Origin: Desulfocarbo indianensis
GTDB taxonomy: Bacteria > Desulfobacterota > Desulfarculia > Desulfarculales > Desulfarculaceae
DNA: 64,000 nt
Assembly: GCA_001184205.1 (NCBI GenBank)
Contig: LBMP01000002.1
Coordinates: forward strand, 147,444-211,443
Reading direction: 5' to 3'
The translations under genes and the position numbers were made by a program. The stretch's first letter is position 1. Each line of letters begins with the position of its first letter. Shown one piece after another: positions 53,590 to 62,572 of this stretch. The notes under the pieces were generated by a model. It worked only from the letters and a program-made list of their open reading frames with translations. It searched no databases and was not told the origin of the DNA.

Positions 53590-54348
53590 TCATGGCACGA
53601 AATTCGCCCGAATCTCCTGGGCCGCTTCTTTCATCGTCCCGGTGTAGCGTTCCTGATCCCTGTCCTTGATCTGGCTTCGCAGGCCCACCGCCCAAATCGC
53701 CAGCGGCGAGGTGGGATGCCCCACGAACAGAGGCACGGCCAGGGCGCTGATCCCCACCAGGTATTCCTCGTAGTCGGTGGCGATTCCCTCCCGCCGGGTC
53801 CTCGCCAGGGCGTCTTTGTATTCCGCCTTGCTGGTGCGGGTGAAATGGAAAAAATCATTTTCGGGAATCTGCGCCAAAAGGGCGTCAAGCTCTTCTTCCG
53901 GCATCTGGCAAAGCAGCGCCTTGCCCGCCGCGCCCGCCAAAACCGGGATTCTCTTGCCGATGTTGGAGGAAATCTTGAGATCCACCGGCGAGTCCGCCCG
54001 GTCCAGGATTACGGCCCGCAGACCGGAACGCATGCCCAGAAACACCGTCAGGTTGGTCTCGGCGCAGATGCGCTCCAAAAAGGGATGGATGACGCTGATC
54101 AGGTCGGAGCGGTTCCGCGAGGCCTTGGCCAAAAGGTAAAAACCCAGGCCCAGGTTGAAATTGCCGCCGATGTTTTCCAGCACTCCCAGGTCCACCAGGG
54201 TGTGGGCCAGGTTGAAGACGGTGCTCTTGTTAAAGCCAAGCCTTTCGGCCAGTTGGCTTATGCGGAGGGGGCGGCCGGAGTTGACCAGCAAGTCTATCAT
54301 GGCGAAGCATTTGTCCACCGCGGGGACTCTTTTGAACCCTGGGGCCAC
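53590..54348 (-). CDS. IclR-family regulator (252 aa)
   Basis: The N-terminal winged helix (PAVDKCFAMIDLLVNSGRPLRISQLAERLGFNKSTVFNL) and the C-terminal effector domain (GAAGKALLCQMPEEEL, TRREGIATDYEEYLVGISALAVPLF) are standard for the family. GTG 54348 has TAGGAG seven bases upstream. It lies upstream of and on the same strand as the molybdenum hydroxylase genes, with a 140-base gap, so it is their likely regulator. Many relatives sense aromatic acids or short organic acids. A palindrome just upstream may be its own operator. Confidence 0.9.
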   Translation of the reverse strand: MAPGFKRVPAVDKCFAMIDLLVNSGRPLRISQLAERLGFNKSTVFNLAHTLVDLGVLENIGGNFNLGLGFYLLAKASRNRSDLISVIHPFLERICAETNLTVFLGMRSGLRAVILDRADSPVDLKISSNIGKRIPVLAGAAGKALLCQMPEEELDALLAQIPENDFFHFTRTSKAEYKDALARTRREGIATDYEEYLVGISALAVPLFVGHPTSPLAIWAVGLRSQIKDRDQERYTGTMKEAAQEIRANFVP

Positions 54349-54364
54349 GGCTTGCTCCTAGATA

Positions 54365-54382
54365 TGTTCTCTTAGGAGAACA
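54365..54382. promoter_or_regulatory. perfect palindrome TGTTCTC-TTAG-GAGAACA upstream of the IclR gene
   Basis: Seven-base arms are exactly complementary across four bases. The site lies 17 bases before the GTG start and next to AT-rich sequence suitable for a promoter. Bound protein would cover the transcription start, so autorepression by the IclR protein is the simplest reading. Confidence 0.6.
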
Positions 54383-54767
54383 AATATTTTCTATAATAAA
54401 CTCACTTAAAATCACGTGTCAAGCGGCATGCCCAGGCGGCGGACACGGTTTTTTTAGCCGAAAAGCCTTTGCGCCACGCCATAACCGCGCCAAAGGCCAT
54501 GGGGTATGACACCGTAATCGTTATTGATTAAAGCGAGTTACCTTCTTGGCGGTCGTGGTCGGCGCTTTGACCCCGCTTTCGTGGGGCGACGGCCCTGATC
54601 GCGCGGGCCGGCGGGGGCGACCAGGCTCGGAGCCTATGTCCCCGCGCCGCCCGTTGGTTACCAGGCTTGTTATCGTTTCCGCCCCGGCTTATCCTAGGAG
54701 GCGGCATGGCCTAGAGCCGCTGTGGTTTGGGCCAGGCTCCGGCTTAACTTGAAAAAGGGCGAACGCC
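54383..54767. other. gene-free divergent region before the PAS-LuxR gene
   Basis: About 385 bases with no gene. AT-rich bases around 54385-54415 probably hold the IclR promoter. Nothing structured was noticed between 54430 and 54760. A short GAAAAAGGGCGAACGCC leads into the ATG at 54768. Confidence 0.5.
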
Positions 54768-55994
54768 ATGGGGGACAACCCGAGCAATCCCAACCGCACC
54801 GACTACCGCGAGCTGGTCGAACTCCTGCCCCAGACCCTTTTCCAGATAAACCAAAAGGGGCATTTCACTTTCGCCAACCGTTCCGGTTTTCGAGCCTTCG
54901 GGTATGAGCCCAAAGACATAACCGAGCCTGTCAGCGCCCTAGAGTTCTTCGCGCCCGAGGACCGCGCCCGGCTGGAGCGCAACATACAACGAATCTTGAG
55001 CGGGGAGGCGGTGGCCGGCGGCGAGTACACGGCCCTGCGCAAGAACGGTTCCACCTTTCCGGTGGTGCTTTCGGCCAACGCCATCGTGGCCGATGGCCAG
55101 CCGGTGGGGCTGCGGGGGGTCATTCTCGACATAAGCGAGATCAGGCGCTCCCACGACCTGCTGCGCAAGAGCGAGGAGCGCTACAGCCAGCTTCTGGAAA
55201 CCATGAACGAAGGCTTCGCCATCGTCGACGCGCAAACCGTGCTCACCTATGTGAACGTCCGCTTCTGCGAGATGCTCGATTACTCCCTGGACGAGGTGGT
55301 GGGCAGGGAGGTGGAGGCCCTGCTGGACCGGGAAAACCGCAAGATCCTGCGGGCCAACTACGTCAAGCGCCGCCGGGGCCAGTCCGATTCCTATGAGTTG
55401 GCCTGGAGCCGCAAGGACGGCACCCAGGTGGCCACCATCATGTCGCCCAAACCGCTCTATGACGACTACGGCCTTTTTATCGGCAGCTACTCGGTCATCA
55501 CGGACGTCACCCAGCTCAAGCAGACCGAGGCGGCCTTGCGCCAGCGGGAGCAGGAACTGGAGATCAAGACGCTCAACCTGGAGGAAGCCAACACGGCCCT
55601 GCGGGTGCTGCTCAAGAAGCGGGAGGAAGACAAAAAAGAGCTGGAAGAAAGAATCATGGCCAACGTGCGCGAGCTGATAACGCCCTACCTGGGCAAGCTG
55701 AAGCGCAGCCGGGTAAGCGAGCGGCAGCGAAGCTACCTGGATATCATCGAGTCCCAGCTCCACGATCTGACCGCCCCCTTCGTGGACACGCTTTCGCGGA
55801 CCTTTCAGAAACTGACGCCCGCCGAGATCAGGGTGGCCGCCATGGTGCGCGAGGGAAAGACCAGCAAGCAGATCGCCGACATCCTGACCCTCTCGCCGCG
55901 CACGGTGGAATACCACCGGGATCGCATCCGGCGCAAACTGGGGCTCGCCCGCCGCAAAACCAACCTCAGATCGTTTCTACTCTCCCTCCGTTAA
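54768..55994 (+). CDS. PAS-PAS-LuxR transcription regulator (408 aa)
   Basis: Two PAS domains (about 12-125 and 135-255; each ends in ILDISEIRRS or VITDVTQLKQ) suggest sensing of a small molecule or redox state. A coiled-coil linker (about 255-320) follows, and then a C-terminal LuxR helix-turn-helix (LTPAEIRVAAMVREGKTSKQ then LTLSPRTVEYHRDRIRRKL). There is no kinase or receiver domain, so it responds directly. Proteins of this form are frequent in Desulfobacterota. The next gene is a benzoate-CoA-ligase-type enzyme, whose promoter gap contains repeated elements. Confidence 0.9.
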   Translation: MGDNPSNPNRTDYRELVELLPQTLFQINQKGHFTFANRSGFRAFGYEPKDITEPVSALEFFAPEDRARLERNIQRILSGEAVAGGEYTALRKNGSTFPVVLSANAIVADGQPVGLRGVILDISEIRRSHDLLRKSEERYSQLLETMNEGFAIVDAQTVLTYVNVRFCEMLDYSLDEVVGREVEALLDRENRKILRANYVKRRRGQSDSYELAWSRKDGTQVATIMSPKPLYDDYGLFIGSYSVITDVTQLKQTEAALRQREQELEIKTLNLEEANTALRVLLKKREEDKKELEERIMANVRELITPYLGKLKRSRVSERQRSYLDIIESQLHDLTAPFVDTLSRTFQKLTPAEIRVAAMVREGKTSKQIADILTLSPRTVEYHRDRIRRKLGLARRKTNLRSFLLSLR

Positions 55995-56021
55995 AACCCG
56001 CCCGGAGCCGCGGCCCCACAG

Positions 56022-56078
56022 TACGTGGTTTAACCACGTATTTTATACGTATTCTTCCTGTCTTGTTTTTAACGTATT
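56022..56078. promoter_or_regulatory. 19-bp perfect palindrome plus three ACGTATT repeats before the CoA-ligase gene
   Basis: TACGTGGTTTAACCACGTA (56022-56040) is a 9-1-9 palindrome. ACGTATT occurs at 56036-56042, 56047-56053 and 56072-56078, with starts 11 and 25 bases apart, so the first two lie on the same face of the helix. The block sits about 135 bases before the ligase start. Since TTTTAT follows the palindrome, part of it might also end the upstream transcript. Confidence 0.6.
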
Positions 56079-56212
56079 ACATTAGTTATAAAAAATTCAG
56101 TGTAAAATGAGTGGGTTTAAATTGGCATTCCCGGCGGATCTCCGAACATGGGGCATCAAATACTAGTATTCTTCGCTCGGCGGTCGCCCCCTTCCGGCAA
56201 GAGGAGTTAACC

Positions 56213-57772
56213 ATGCATACGAACTATAGAAACCTTCCTTTCTTCAACGCCGCCAGCTACTTCATAGACCGCAACATAGAAGAGGGCAGAGAGAACAACA
56301 TCGCCGTGATTTGCGATGACCGAAGGATGACCTACGGCCAGATCTCCGACGGGGTAAACCGCTTCGGCAACGCCCTGAAGAAACTAGGCATTCGCATCGA
56401 GGACCGGGTGGCCTTGCTGCTCCTGGATTCGGAAGTTTATCCCCAGGCCTTTTTCGGAGCCATCAAGATCGGCGCGGTTCCCATCTGCCTGAACACCCTC
56501 ATGCGGCCCAAAGACTACTTGTATTTTCTGAACGACAGCCGGGCCAGGATGGTGGTGGTGGACGCCTCGCTGCTCCCGGAGATCGAGCCCATTCGCGACA
56601 AACTCAAATTCCTGGAACACGTGGTGGTGGTCGGCGGCGAAGCGCCCCAGGGTGACATCGGTTTTGAATCATTCGTGAAGGACGAGTCCCGCCATCTCGA
56701 ATGCGCCCCCACCGGGCCGGATGACGTATGTTTCTGGCTCTACAGCTCGGGTTCCACCGGCAATCCCAAGGGAACCGTGCACTTGCATCATGACATGGTG
56801 TTTGCGGCCGAGACTTACGGCCGCTCGATCCTCAATATTCAGGAGTCGGACCGTTGCTTCAGCGCCGCCAAGTTGTTTTTCGCCTATGGCCTGGGCAATG
56901 GGCTCTATTTCCCCTTCAGCGTGGGGGCCAGCACGGTTTATCTGAGCGATCGCCCCACCCCGGAGGCGGTTTTCGAGGTGATCGAGCGGCATCGCCCCAC
57001 CCTGTACTTCGGGGTGCCCACGCTCTACGGCACCATGCTGGAAACCGAGGGGTCGTTGCATGAGGCGCGCATGTGCATATCGGCCGGTGAGGCGCTGCCG
57101 CCGGATTTGCTAAGGCGCTGGAAGGAGCGCTTCGGGGTGCCCATCACCGACGGCATAGGCTCCACCGAGATGGCCCACATCTTCATCTCCAATTACGGCT
57201 CCGAGGCGCGCCCCGGCTGCACCGGCAAGCCGGTGCCCGGCTATGAGGCGCGCATCGTGGACGAAAAAATGCAGGACCTTCCTGACGGCGAAGTGGGCAA
57301 CCTGTTGGTCAAAGGCGACAGCGCGGCCGCCTTCTACTGGAACAAGCACGAGAAAACCAAGGAAACCATGCTGGGCGAGTGGATCAACACCGGCGACAAG
57401 TTCTACAAGGACGCGGACGGCTTTTACTATTACGTGGGCCGCTCCAACGACATGCTCAAGGTGGGCGGCATCTGGGTCTCGCCCATCGAGGTGGAAAGCT
57501 GCGTCACCGACCATCCCTCGGTATTGGAATGCGCCGTCATCGGGGCGGCGGACGGGGAAGGGCTGATCAAGCCCAAGGCCTTTGTGGTGCTGCGGAACGG
57601 AATCGAGGCCACGCCGGCATTGGCCAGGGAGATTCAGATCTTCGTCAAATCCGCCCTGGCCCATTACAAATACCCGCGCTGGATCAATTTCGTGGAGGAG
57701 CTGCCCAAGACCAAGACCGGCAAGATAATGCGCTACGTGCTGAAAGAGCAGGAGGTCAAGGCCGCGGCTTAA
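56213..57772 (+). CDS. benzoate-CoA ligase family enzyme (519 aa)
   Basis: This ANL-superfamily enzyme activates an aromatic acid to its CoA thioester with ATP. The N-terminal FFNAASYFIDRNIEEGRENN pattern is that of the benzoate-CoA ligase group. The AMP-loop YSSGSTGNPKG, the GIGSTEMAHIF motif, WINTGDKFYKD and the C-terminal PKTKTGKIMRYVL with catalytic Lys are all present, so it should be active. GAGGAG precedes ATG 56213; the frame is open upstream to 56111 without family-like sequence. No other benzoyl-CoA pathway genes lie next to it. Substrate could be benzoate, a hydroxybenzoate or a related acid. Confidence 0.9.
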   Translation: MHTNYRNLPFFNAASYFIDRNIEEGRENNIAVICDDRRMTYGQISDGVNRFGNALKKLGIRIEDRVALLLLDSEVYPQAFFGAIKIGAVPICLNTLMRPKDYLYFLNDSRARMVVVDASLLPEIEPIRDKLKFLEHVVVVGGEAPQGDIGFESFVKDESRHLECAPTGPDDVCFWLYSSGSTGNPKGTVHLHHDMVFAAETYGRSILNIQESDRCFSAAKLFFAYGLGNGLYFPFSVGASTVYLSDRPTPEAVFEVIERHRPTLYFGVPTLYGTMLETEGSLHEARMCISAGEALPPDLLRRWKERFGVPITDGIGSTEMAHIFISNYGSEARPGCTGKPVPGYEARIVDEKMQDLPDGEVGNLLVKGDSAAAFYWNKHEKTKETMLGEWINTGDKFYKDADGFYYYVGRSNDMLKVGGIWVSPIEVESCVTDHPSVLECAVIGAADGEGLIKPKAFVVLRNGIEATPALAREIQIFVKSALAHYKYPRWINFVEELPKTKTGKIMRYVLKEQEVKAAA

Positions 57773-58334
57773 CCCGAGGCGCGCCGCCAATTAGCCGTGA
57801 ACGTGAATCGAGCTTGCCGGTCGGTCCGCTGGCGGAGAGGGGAGGCGACGCCACGCCGCCTCCCCGGTTTCCGGCCCTTTAGGGGCAGGTTGTCGGCATG
57901 GTTCCTAACCCTCAAGGCGGGGTCTGGAAGGGGGGCGCGCCCCTGGCGGCAATGGCACTGATTGGCGCGGGGGGCGTTGTATCATCAGAGATCATCGGAG
58001 TGGGCGCGGCAATCCGTCCGGCAAAGCGGGTTGCCGCATCCCACCCGAATCAGCGTTAATTTCCACCCCGCCTTGAGGTAGCTCGTTGCCACGGCCCCCT
58101 GGGCGCGCCGCGCCTTGGAGGCGGCCCGGTTACTCAATGAGCAGAAACATCGCGCCGCCGGGCTTGGCATGCGGGTTTGGCATAACCCGTGGGGGGCGTG
58201 GGCCTCGGTCTTGCAAAGGGCGGCCCCGCCCCCATTCTTTTCCCGCGCGCGCCGGCCGCCAACCCCCGAGCGTCCGGCCAGCCGCCTGGCGCGCGTCGCT
58301 TTTCCTGAATAACTCAACACGATGGCGGCTGGGC
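57773..58334. other. 562-base gene-free region between the CoA ligase and glnB
   Basis: The two flanking genes converge. Short frames here have no recognisable product. A terminator-like hairpin at 57839-57865 is listed separately. The remaining sequence, including the 58090-58310 part, shows nothing I can name. Confidence 0.5.
57839..57865 (+). terminator. terminator-like hairpin after the CoA-ligase gene
   Basis: GGGGAGGCG (57839-57847) pairs exactly with CGCCTCCCC (57857-57865) across a nine-base loop. Only a short GGTTT follows, so the T-tract is weak. It lies about 65 bases after the ligase stop. Confidence 0.55.
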
Positions 58335-58721
58335 CTAGTCTTTTTTCTTGCTCTTCTTCTCGTCGATATCGCCGGGATACATCACCGCCTCGTGGCCGCG
58401 TTCGCCGGTGCGGATGCGCACCACCTCATCCACCGGATAGACGAATATCAAGCCGTCGCCGGCGTCGCCGGTGCGCCCGGCCTTGAGGATGGCGTTCACC
58501 GTGTCGTCCAGGTTGTGATCGGACAATATGATATTGATCTGTATCTTGGGCAGCATGTCCACCTGATAGGAGCCGGAGCGGCCGGCCAGGGTTATGCCGC
58601 CCTGACGCCCGCGCCCCCGGATCTCTACCACGTTCATGCCCATGATGCCAATCTCTGCCAGGGCTTCCTTGACGTCGTTCAGCTTGTCTTCCCTGATTAT
58701 GGCTTCTATTTTCTTCAACAT
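58335..58721 (-). CDS. glnB: PII nitrogen-regulatory protein (GlnB/GlnK, 128 aa)
   Basis: This trimeric signalling protein binds ATP and 2-oxoglutarate and gates the ammonium channel encoded upstream. The fold signatures are KKIEAIIREDKLNDVKEAL, the T-loop (GRGRQGGITLAGRSGSYQVD), DMLPKIQINIIL, and the B-loop AGRTGDAGDGLIFV with C-loop RIRTGERG. The uridylylation Tyr is kept as Y52; the second T-loop Tyr of enterobacterial PII is Gly here. A charged tail (DIDEKKSKKKD) extends beyond the usual 112 residues. It lies 57 bases after amtB. Confidence 0.93.
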   Translation of the reverse strand: MLKKIEAIIREDKLNDVKEALAEIGIMGMNVVEIRGRGRQGGITLAGRSGSYQVDMLPKIQINIILSDHNLDDTVNAILKAGRTGDAGDGLIFVYPVDEVVRIRTGERGHEAVMYPGDIDEKKSKKKD

Positions 58722-58778
58722 TGCCTTGCCTCCTTGGTGGCGTTGGCTTGTCCGCCGCTTGTGACGTCGGTGCTAGTA

Positions 58779-59987
58779 TCAAGAATAAGCGCGTTCGCCA
58801 TGTTCGCTCAAGTCCAGACCCACTTCCTCTTTGGGCCGGGAGACCCTGAGTCCCATGACGGCGTCCAAGACCTTGACCAGGACGAAAGTGACCACGAACA
58901 CGAAGGCTATGGTCACCGCCACGGAGATGGCCTGTATGCCCAATTGGGCCGCGTTGCCGTAGAAGAGGCCGTCGGTGCCGCCTACGTCCTTGGCCGCGAA
59001 CAGGCCGGTGGCGATGGCGCCCCAGGTGCCCGCCATGCCGTGGCAGGCCCAAACGTCCAGGGATTCGTCCAGGTTACGCTTCTGGCGGAACCGGATGGCG
59101 TAGAAGCTTATGGGCGCGGCCAAAGCGCCGATGGCCATGGCGCCCATGGGGGTGACAAAGCCCGCCGCCGGGGTGACCGCCACCAGGCCCACCACCGCGC
59201 CGGTGGCGATGCCCAGAACGCTGGGATGTCCGTCGCGCCAGGCCAGCAGCATCCAGACCAGGGCGGCGGCGGCGGCGGCGGTATTGGTGTTGACCAGGGC
59301 GTAGGCCGCCTGGCCGTTGGCGGCCAGGGCGCTGCCCGCGTTGAAGCCGAACCAGCCCACCCACAGGAGCCCCGCGCCCAACACGGTGAAGGGGATGTTA
59401 TGGGGCTCCATGGGCGCTTTGGGGAATCCGCGCCGGGGGCCTATGGCCAGGGCGAAGGCCAGGGCGCTGAACCCGGCGGCGATGTGCACCACCGTGCCTC
59501 CGGCGAAATCCAGGGCGCCCATGGCGCCCATCCAGCCGCCGCCCCACACCCAGTGGCACAGGGGATCATAGACGATGGTGGCCCACAAAAGGGAAAAGAC
59601 CAGGAACGTGCTGAACTTGACCCTTTCGACAAAAGCGCCGGTTATCAGGGCGGGAGTGATTATGGCAAAGGTGGCCTGAAAGGCGGCGAAGGCCAGATGA
59701 GGAATGGTGGAGCCCTCGTTGGGCGCGCCGGTTACGCCTTGGAAGCCCAAGAAACTGAGATCGCCGATAAATGAACCCACATCCTTGCCAAAACTCAAGG
59801 TGTAGCCGAATAAAACCCACTGCACGCCGATGAGCCCCATCATGATGAAGCTCAGGTTCAAGGTCGACAAGATGTTTTTCTTGCGGACCATGCCCCCATA
59901 GAAAAAGGCTAGCGCCGGGGTCATCATTAGCACCAGGGCGGTGCTGGTGAGGATCCAGGCGGTGTCGCCAGCGTTAATATTGGTCAT
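58779..59987 (-). CDS. amtB: ammonium transporter AmtB (402 aa)
   Basis: This is the trimeric ammonia/ammonium channel of the inner membrane with 11 helices. The twin pore histidines are visible in GGTVVHIAAGFSALA and WACHGMAGTWGAIATG. The periplasmic gate is preserved in FFYGGMVRKKN and the FGFNAGSALAA part. There is no long signal peptide; the start is ATG 59987. It is followed by the PII gene, the usual amtB-glnK arrangement, and preceded by a sigma54 site, so it is expected to be made under nitrogen limitation. Confidence 0.94.
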   Translation of the reverse strand: MTNINAGDTAWILTSTALVLMMTPALAFFYGGMVRKKNILSTLNLSFIMMGLIGVQWVLFGYTLSFGKDVGSFIGDLSFLGFQGVTGAPNEGSTIPHLAFAAFQATFAIITPALITGAFVERVKFSTFLVFSLLWATIVYDPLCHWVWGGGWMGAMGALDFAGGTVVHIAAGFSALAFALAIGPRRGFPKAPMEPHNIPFTVLGAGLLWVGWFGFNAGSALAANGQAAYALVNTNTAAAAAALVWMLLAWRDGHPSVLGIATGAVVGLVAVTPAAGFVTPMGAMAIGALAAPISFYAIRFRQKRNLDESLDVWACHGMAGTWGAIATGLFAAKDVGGTDGLFYGNAAQLGIQAISVAVTIAFVFVVTFVLVKVLDAVMGLRVSRPKEEVGLDLSEHGERAYS

Positions 59988-60358
59988 AACAGTTAACCTC
60001 CCGCTTCAGCCTAGGCCGTTTCTCTTCGCATCCGACCGTACGGTCCCGGTCGGGGCAACTGGAGCAGGTATTCAGCAATAGGGGTGCCAAGCGGCGAGAT
60101 GGCTGTAAGCTATGGATATTTATCGATAAAAATCCAAAGACCCGACGAGACGGCTTGGGGAAGCCACCTGACGGTATGATTTGCCAAATATGACCCACCG
60201 CCAGGTAGTCCTTAAGAGAGGCGTCGCGGGTTTCCGCCAAGGCGGCGGCTTGGGATTTACCGTGCTAACTAGTTGATATTCATCTATTTGATATAATGGG
60301 CCCGGAGTGGGGTTACCATTGCGTATGTATCAATCGAATCGTCTACCTATTCGTGGCG
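59988..60358. other. 371-base region with the amtB promoter
   Basis: No gene. The half nearest amtB holds the sigma54 element at 60074-60089. The half near pbpC (60240-60350) is AT-rich and has nothing assignable. No ribosome site is unusual here. Confidence 0.55.
60074..60089 (-). promoter_or_regulatory. sigma54 (-24/-12) promoter for amtB-glnB
   Basis: Read on the minus strand the sequence is TGGCAC-CCCTA-TTGCT, a perfect match to the TGGCAC-N5-TTGCW consensus for RpoN. It lies about 87 bases before the amtB ATG, facing it. Nitrogen-limitation control through an NtrC-type activator is the usual partner; no activator site was picked out. Confidence 0.85.
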
Positions 60359-62572
60359 TCATTTGCCCAGCCCCCTCACCGTGAAATTGATGGCCCTCCG
60401 GCTGCGGCCCCAATCGCCCCAGGCGGCCAGCTCCACGGTGTGGCGGCCTGGGGTTAGCTTGAGCCGCGCCCTTAAGGGATCGCCGGCATGGGCCAGAGGC
60501 CGGCCGTTCACCCGCCAGTCCGCCCCCCTGGTATGGAGCGGAGCCTGGGCCTCCAGGTTCAGCACCTGCAACTCAGGGGGCACGTCCGGGTCCAGGGCAT
60601 AGACCGCCTCCGGGGCCGGCACGATAAAGGAGATGCCTCGCGTGGTTTTCGGCGCGGCCGAGCGCGCCTGGAGCATGGCGCCGGCCCGGCCGTGCAGGGG
60701 GCAGACGCCCTGGGGGGCGCTGCCTGGCGCGAACACTTCCGTGATGACCGGGCACTCCCCTCCCGGCGCGGGGCGGGCCCCGCTTTGGGCGCACACCTCA
60801 ATGCGCCGCATGCCCGGCGGCCAGGGCGGCAGATCGCCGGGTTTTTCCTGATGCAATAAAAGCATGGCTTGCCGCCACAGGGGCCCCGCGCCGCTCACCC
60901 CGCTCACCCCGGCCATGGGCTTGCCCTGGAAATTGCCCACCCACACCCCCACGGTGAACTCCCGGCTGAAGCCCAGGCACCAATTATCCCGGTGCTGTTG
61001 GCTGGTGCCGGTTTTGACCGCCGCCGGAAAGGGCAGCTCCAACACGCCGTGGCGGCCGAAGCCCAATTCCCTGGCCCGGTCGTCGGCCAGGGCGTCGGTA
61101 ACCAGGCGGGCCGCGGCCGGGTTCATGACCTGGCGGGGCTCGGGCCGGGGCTGGCCTTGCCAGAGCAAAGGCGTCTGGTATTGCCCGCCATTGGCCAGGG
61201 CCGCGTAGGCCGCGGCCAGTTGCAGGAGGCTGGCCTCGCCGTCGCCCAGGGCCAGGCCGATGCCGTAGTGCTCTGGGTTGCGCGGCAGGCTGAAGCCCAG
61301 GGCCCTGAGCCGCAGCAAAACCGCGGTGGGGGTCAGCTCCCGCACCAGGCGCAGGGCCGGCAGGTTCAGGGAGCTGGCCAGGGCCACCCGCAGGCGCACC
61401 GGCCCCCGGTGCCGGCCGTCGTAATCCACCGGCCGGAAGGCCCCGCCGTCCACCGCCAAGGTCAGGGGCTGGTCGGCTATGACGTCGGCCAGAGTGCGTC
61501 CGCTTTCCAGGGCCAGGGCATAGATGAAGGGCTTCAGGGCGCTGCCCGGCGAGCGCGCCGCGGTGACCCCGTCCACCTGGCCGCCGGCCGGGTCCTGCCA
61601 ATCGGCCGAGCCCACCCAGGCCAGCACCGCCCGGTCTTGGTTTCTGAGCACCAGGATGGCCGCCTGCCGGATGCCCTCCTGGCGGCGCTCCCGGCACACC
61701 GTGGCCGCCAGGGCCGCCAGCCTGGCCTGCAAGCCGGGGTCCAGGAAGCTGCGCACCCGGCGTGGAGCGCCGGCGGGCAGGCGTTGGGCCAGCTCCCGCA
61801 CGAAATGGGGGGCCGGCGGCGGCGGAGGCGGCAGGGGATTCACGGCCAGCGGCGCGGCCAGGGCCTGCTCCAGGGCGGCCCGGTCCAGGGCCCCGGCCGA
61901 GGCCATGGCGCGGAGAATCCTGTCGCGCCGCGCCGTTAGCCTGGCCTGGGCCTGGGGCTTGAGCAGGCGGGCGGGGTCCTGGGGCAGGGCCATGAGCAGG
62001 GCCGCCTCGGCCGGCGAGAGGCGCTGGGGGGATTTATCCAGCAACTGCCGGCTGGCCGCGCCCAGGCCCACCAGGGGCCCGCCAAAGGGAGCCCGGTTGA
62101 GGTAATGGCAGAGTATCCGGTCCTTAGCCAGCCGCGCCTCCAGCCAGAGGGCGCGGGCCGCCTCCCTCAGCTTGGAGCGCAGGTCGCGCCGGGCCGGCCT
62201 TTCCAGGCGGGCCAGCTGCATGGTGATGGTGGAGCCGCCGGATACCACCCGGCCGGCCAGCAGGTTTTGCCAGGCGGCCCGCGCCAGGGCCAGGGGGTCC
62301 AGGCCGGGATGACGCTGGAAACGCTTATCCTCGGCGGCCAGAGCCGCGGCTTTGATCAGGGGCGTTATATCGCCCGGCTCCAGCCAGGGACCGGCCCGGC
62401 GGCGGGGATGGGCCAGGCCCCCCAAGGGGGAGCCGTCCCCGGCCAATACCAAAAGATCCGACCTGGGGCCGTAGCCCACCCGCGGCGGGTCGCCGGGCAG
62501 GCAAACCGCCGCCGCCCAAAGGGCCAGCGGCAGTATGGCGAGCGCCGCGGCTATGCCCAGCCGGCGTTTCAC
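60359..62572 (-). CDS. pbpC: penicillin-binding protein 1C (737 aa)
   Basis: This is a bifunctional peptidoglycan glycosyltransferase/transpeptidase anchored by one N-terminal helix (RRLGIAAALAILPLALWAA). The glycosyltransferase shows EDKRFQRHPGLDPLALARA and GGSTITMQLAR. The transpeptidase shows SPGSALKPF (active Ser of SxxK), SSLN and KTGTS. A C-terminal BiPBP domain follows. GTG 62572 overlaps the stop of the upstream alpha-2-macroglobulin gene in GTGA. The tight pairing with that gene is known in many proteobacteria and suggests joint periplasmic defence and wall repair. Confidence 0.93.
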   Translation of the reverse strand: MKRRLGIAAALAILPLALWAAAVCLPGDPPRVGYGPRSDLLVLAGDGSPLGGLAHPRRRAGPWLEPGDITPLIKAAALAAEDKRFQRHPGLDPLALARAAWQNLLAGRVVSGGSTITMQLARLERPARRDLRSKLREAARALWLEARLAKDRILCHYLNRAPFGGPLVGLGAASRQLLDKSPQRLSPAEAALLMALPQDPARLLKPQAQARLTARRDRILRAMASAGALDRAALEQALAAPLAVNPLPPPPPPAPHFVRELAQRLPAGAPRRVRSFLDPGLQARLAALAATVCRERRQEGIRQAAILVLRNQDRAVLAWVGSADWQDPAGGQVDGVTAARSPGSALKPFIYALALESGRTLADVIADQPLTLAVDGGAFRPVDYDGRHRGPVRLRVALASSLNLPALRLVRELTPTAVLLRLRALGFSLPRNPEHYGIGLALGDGEASLLQLAAAYAALANGGQYQTPLLWQGQPRPEPRQVMNPAAARLVTDALADDRARELGFGRHGVLELPFPAAVKTGTSQQHRDNWCLGFSREFTVGVWVGNFQGKPMAGVSGVSGAGPLWRQAMLLLHQEKPGDLPPWPPGMRRIEVCAQSGARPAPGGECPVITEVFAPGSAPQGVCPLHGRAGAMLQARSAAPKTTRGISFIVPAPEAVYALDPDVPPELQVLNLEAQAPLHTRGADWRVNGRPLAHAGDPLRARLKLTPGRHTVELAAWGDWGRSRRAINFTVRGLGK

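Noticed and set aside
58335-58721. PII protein lacking its uridylylation Tyr
   Set aside because: On careful counting Y52 aligns with the modified Tyr of GlnB; only the other T-loop Tyr is changed.
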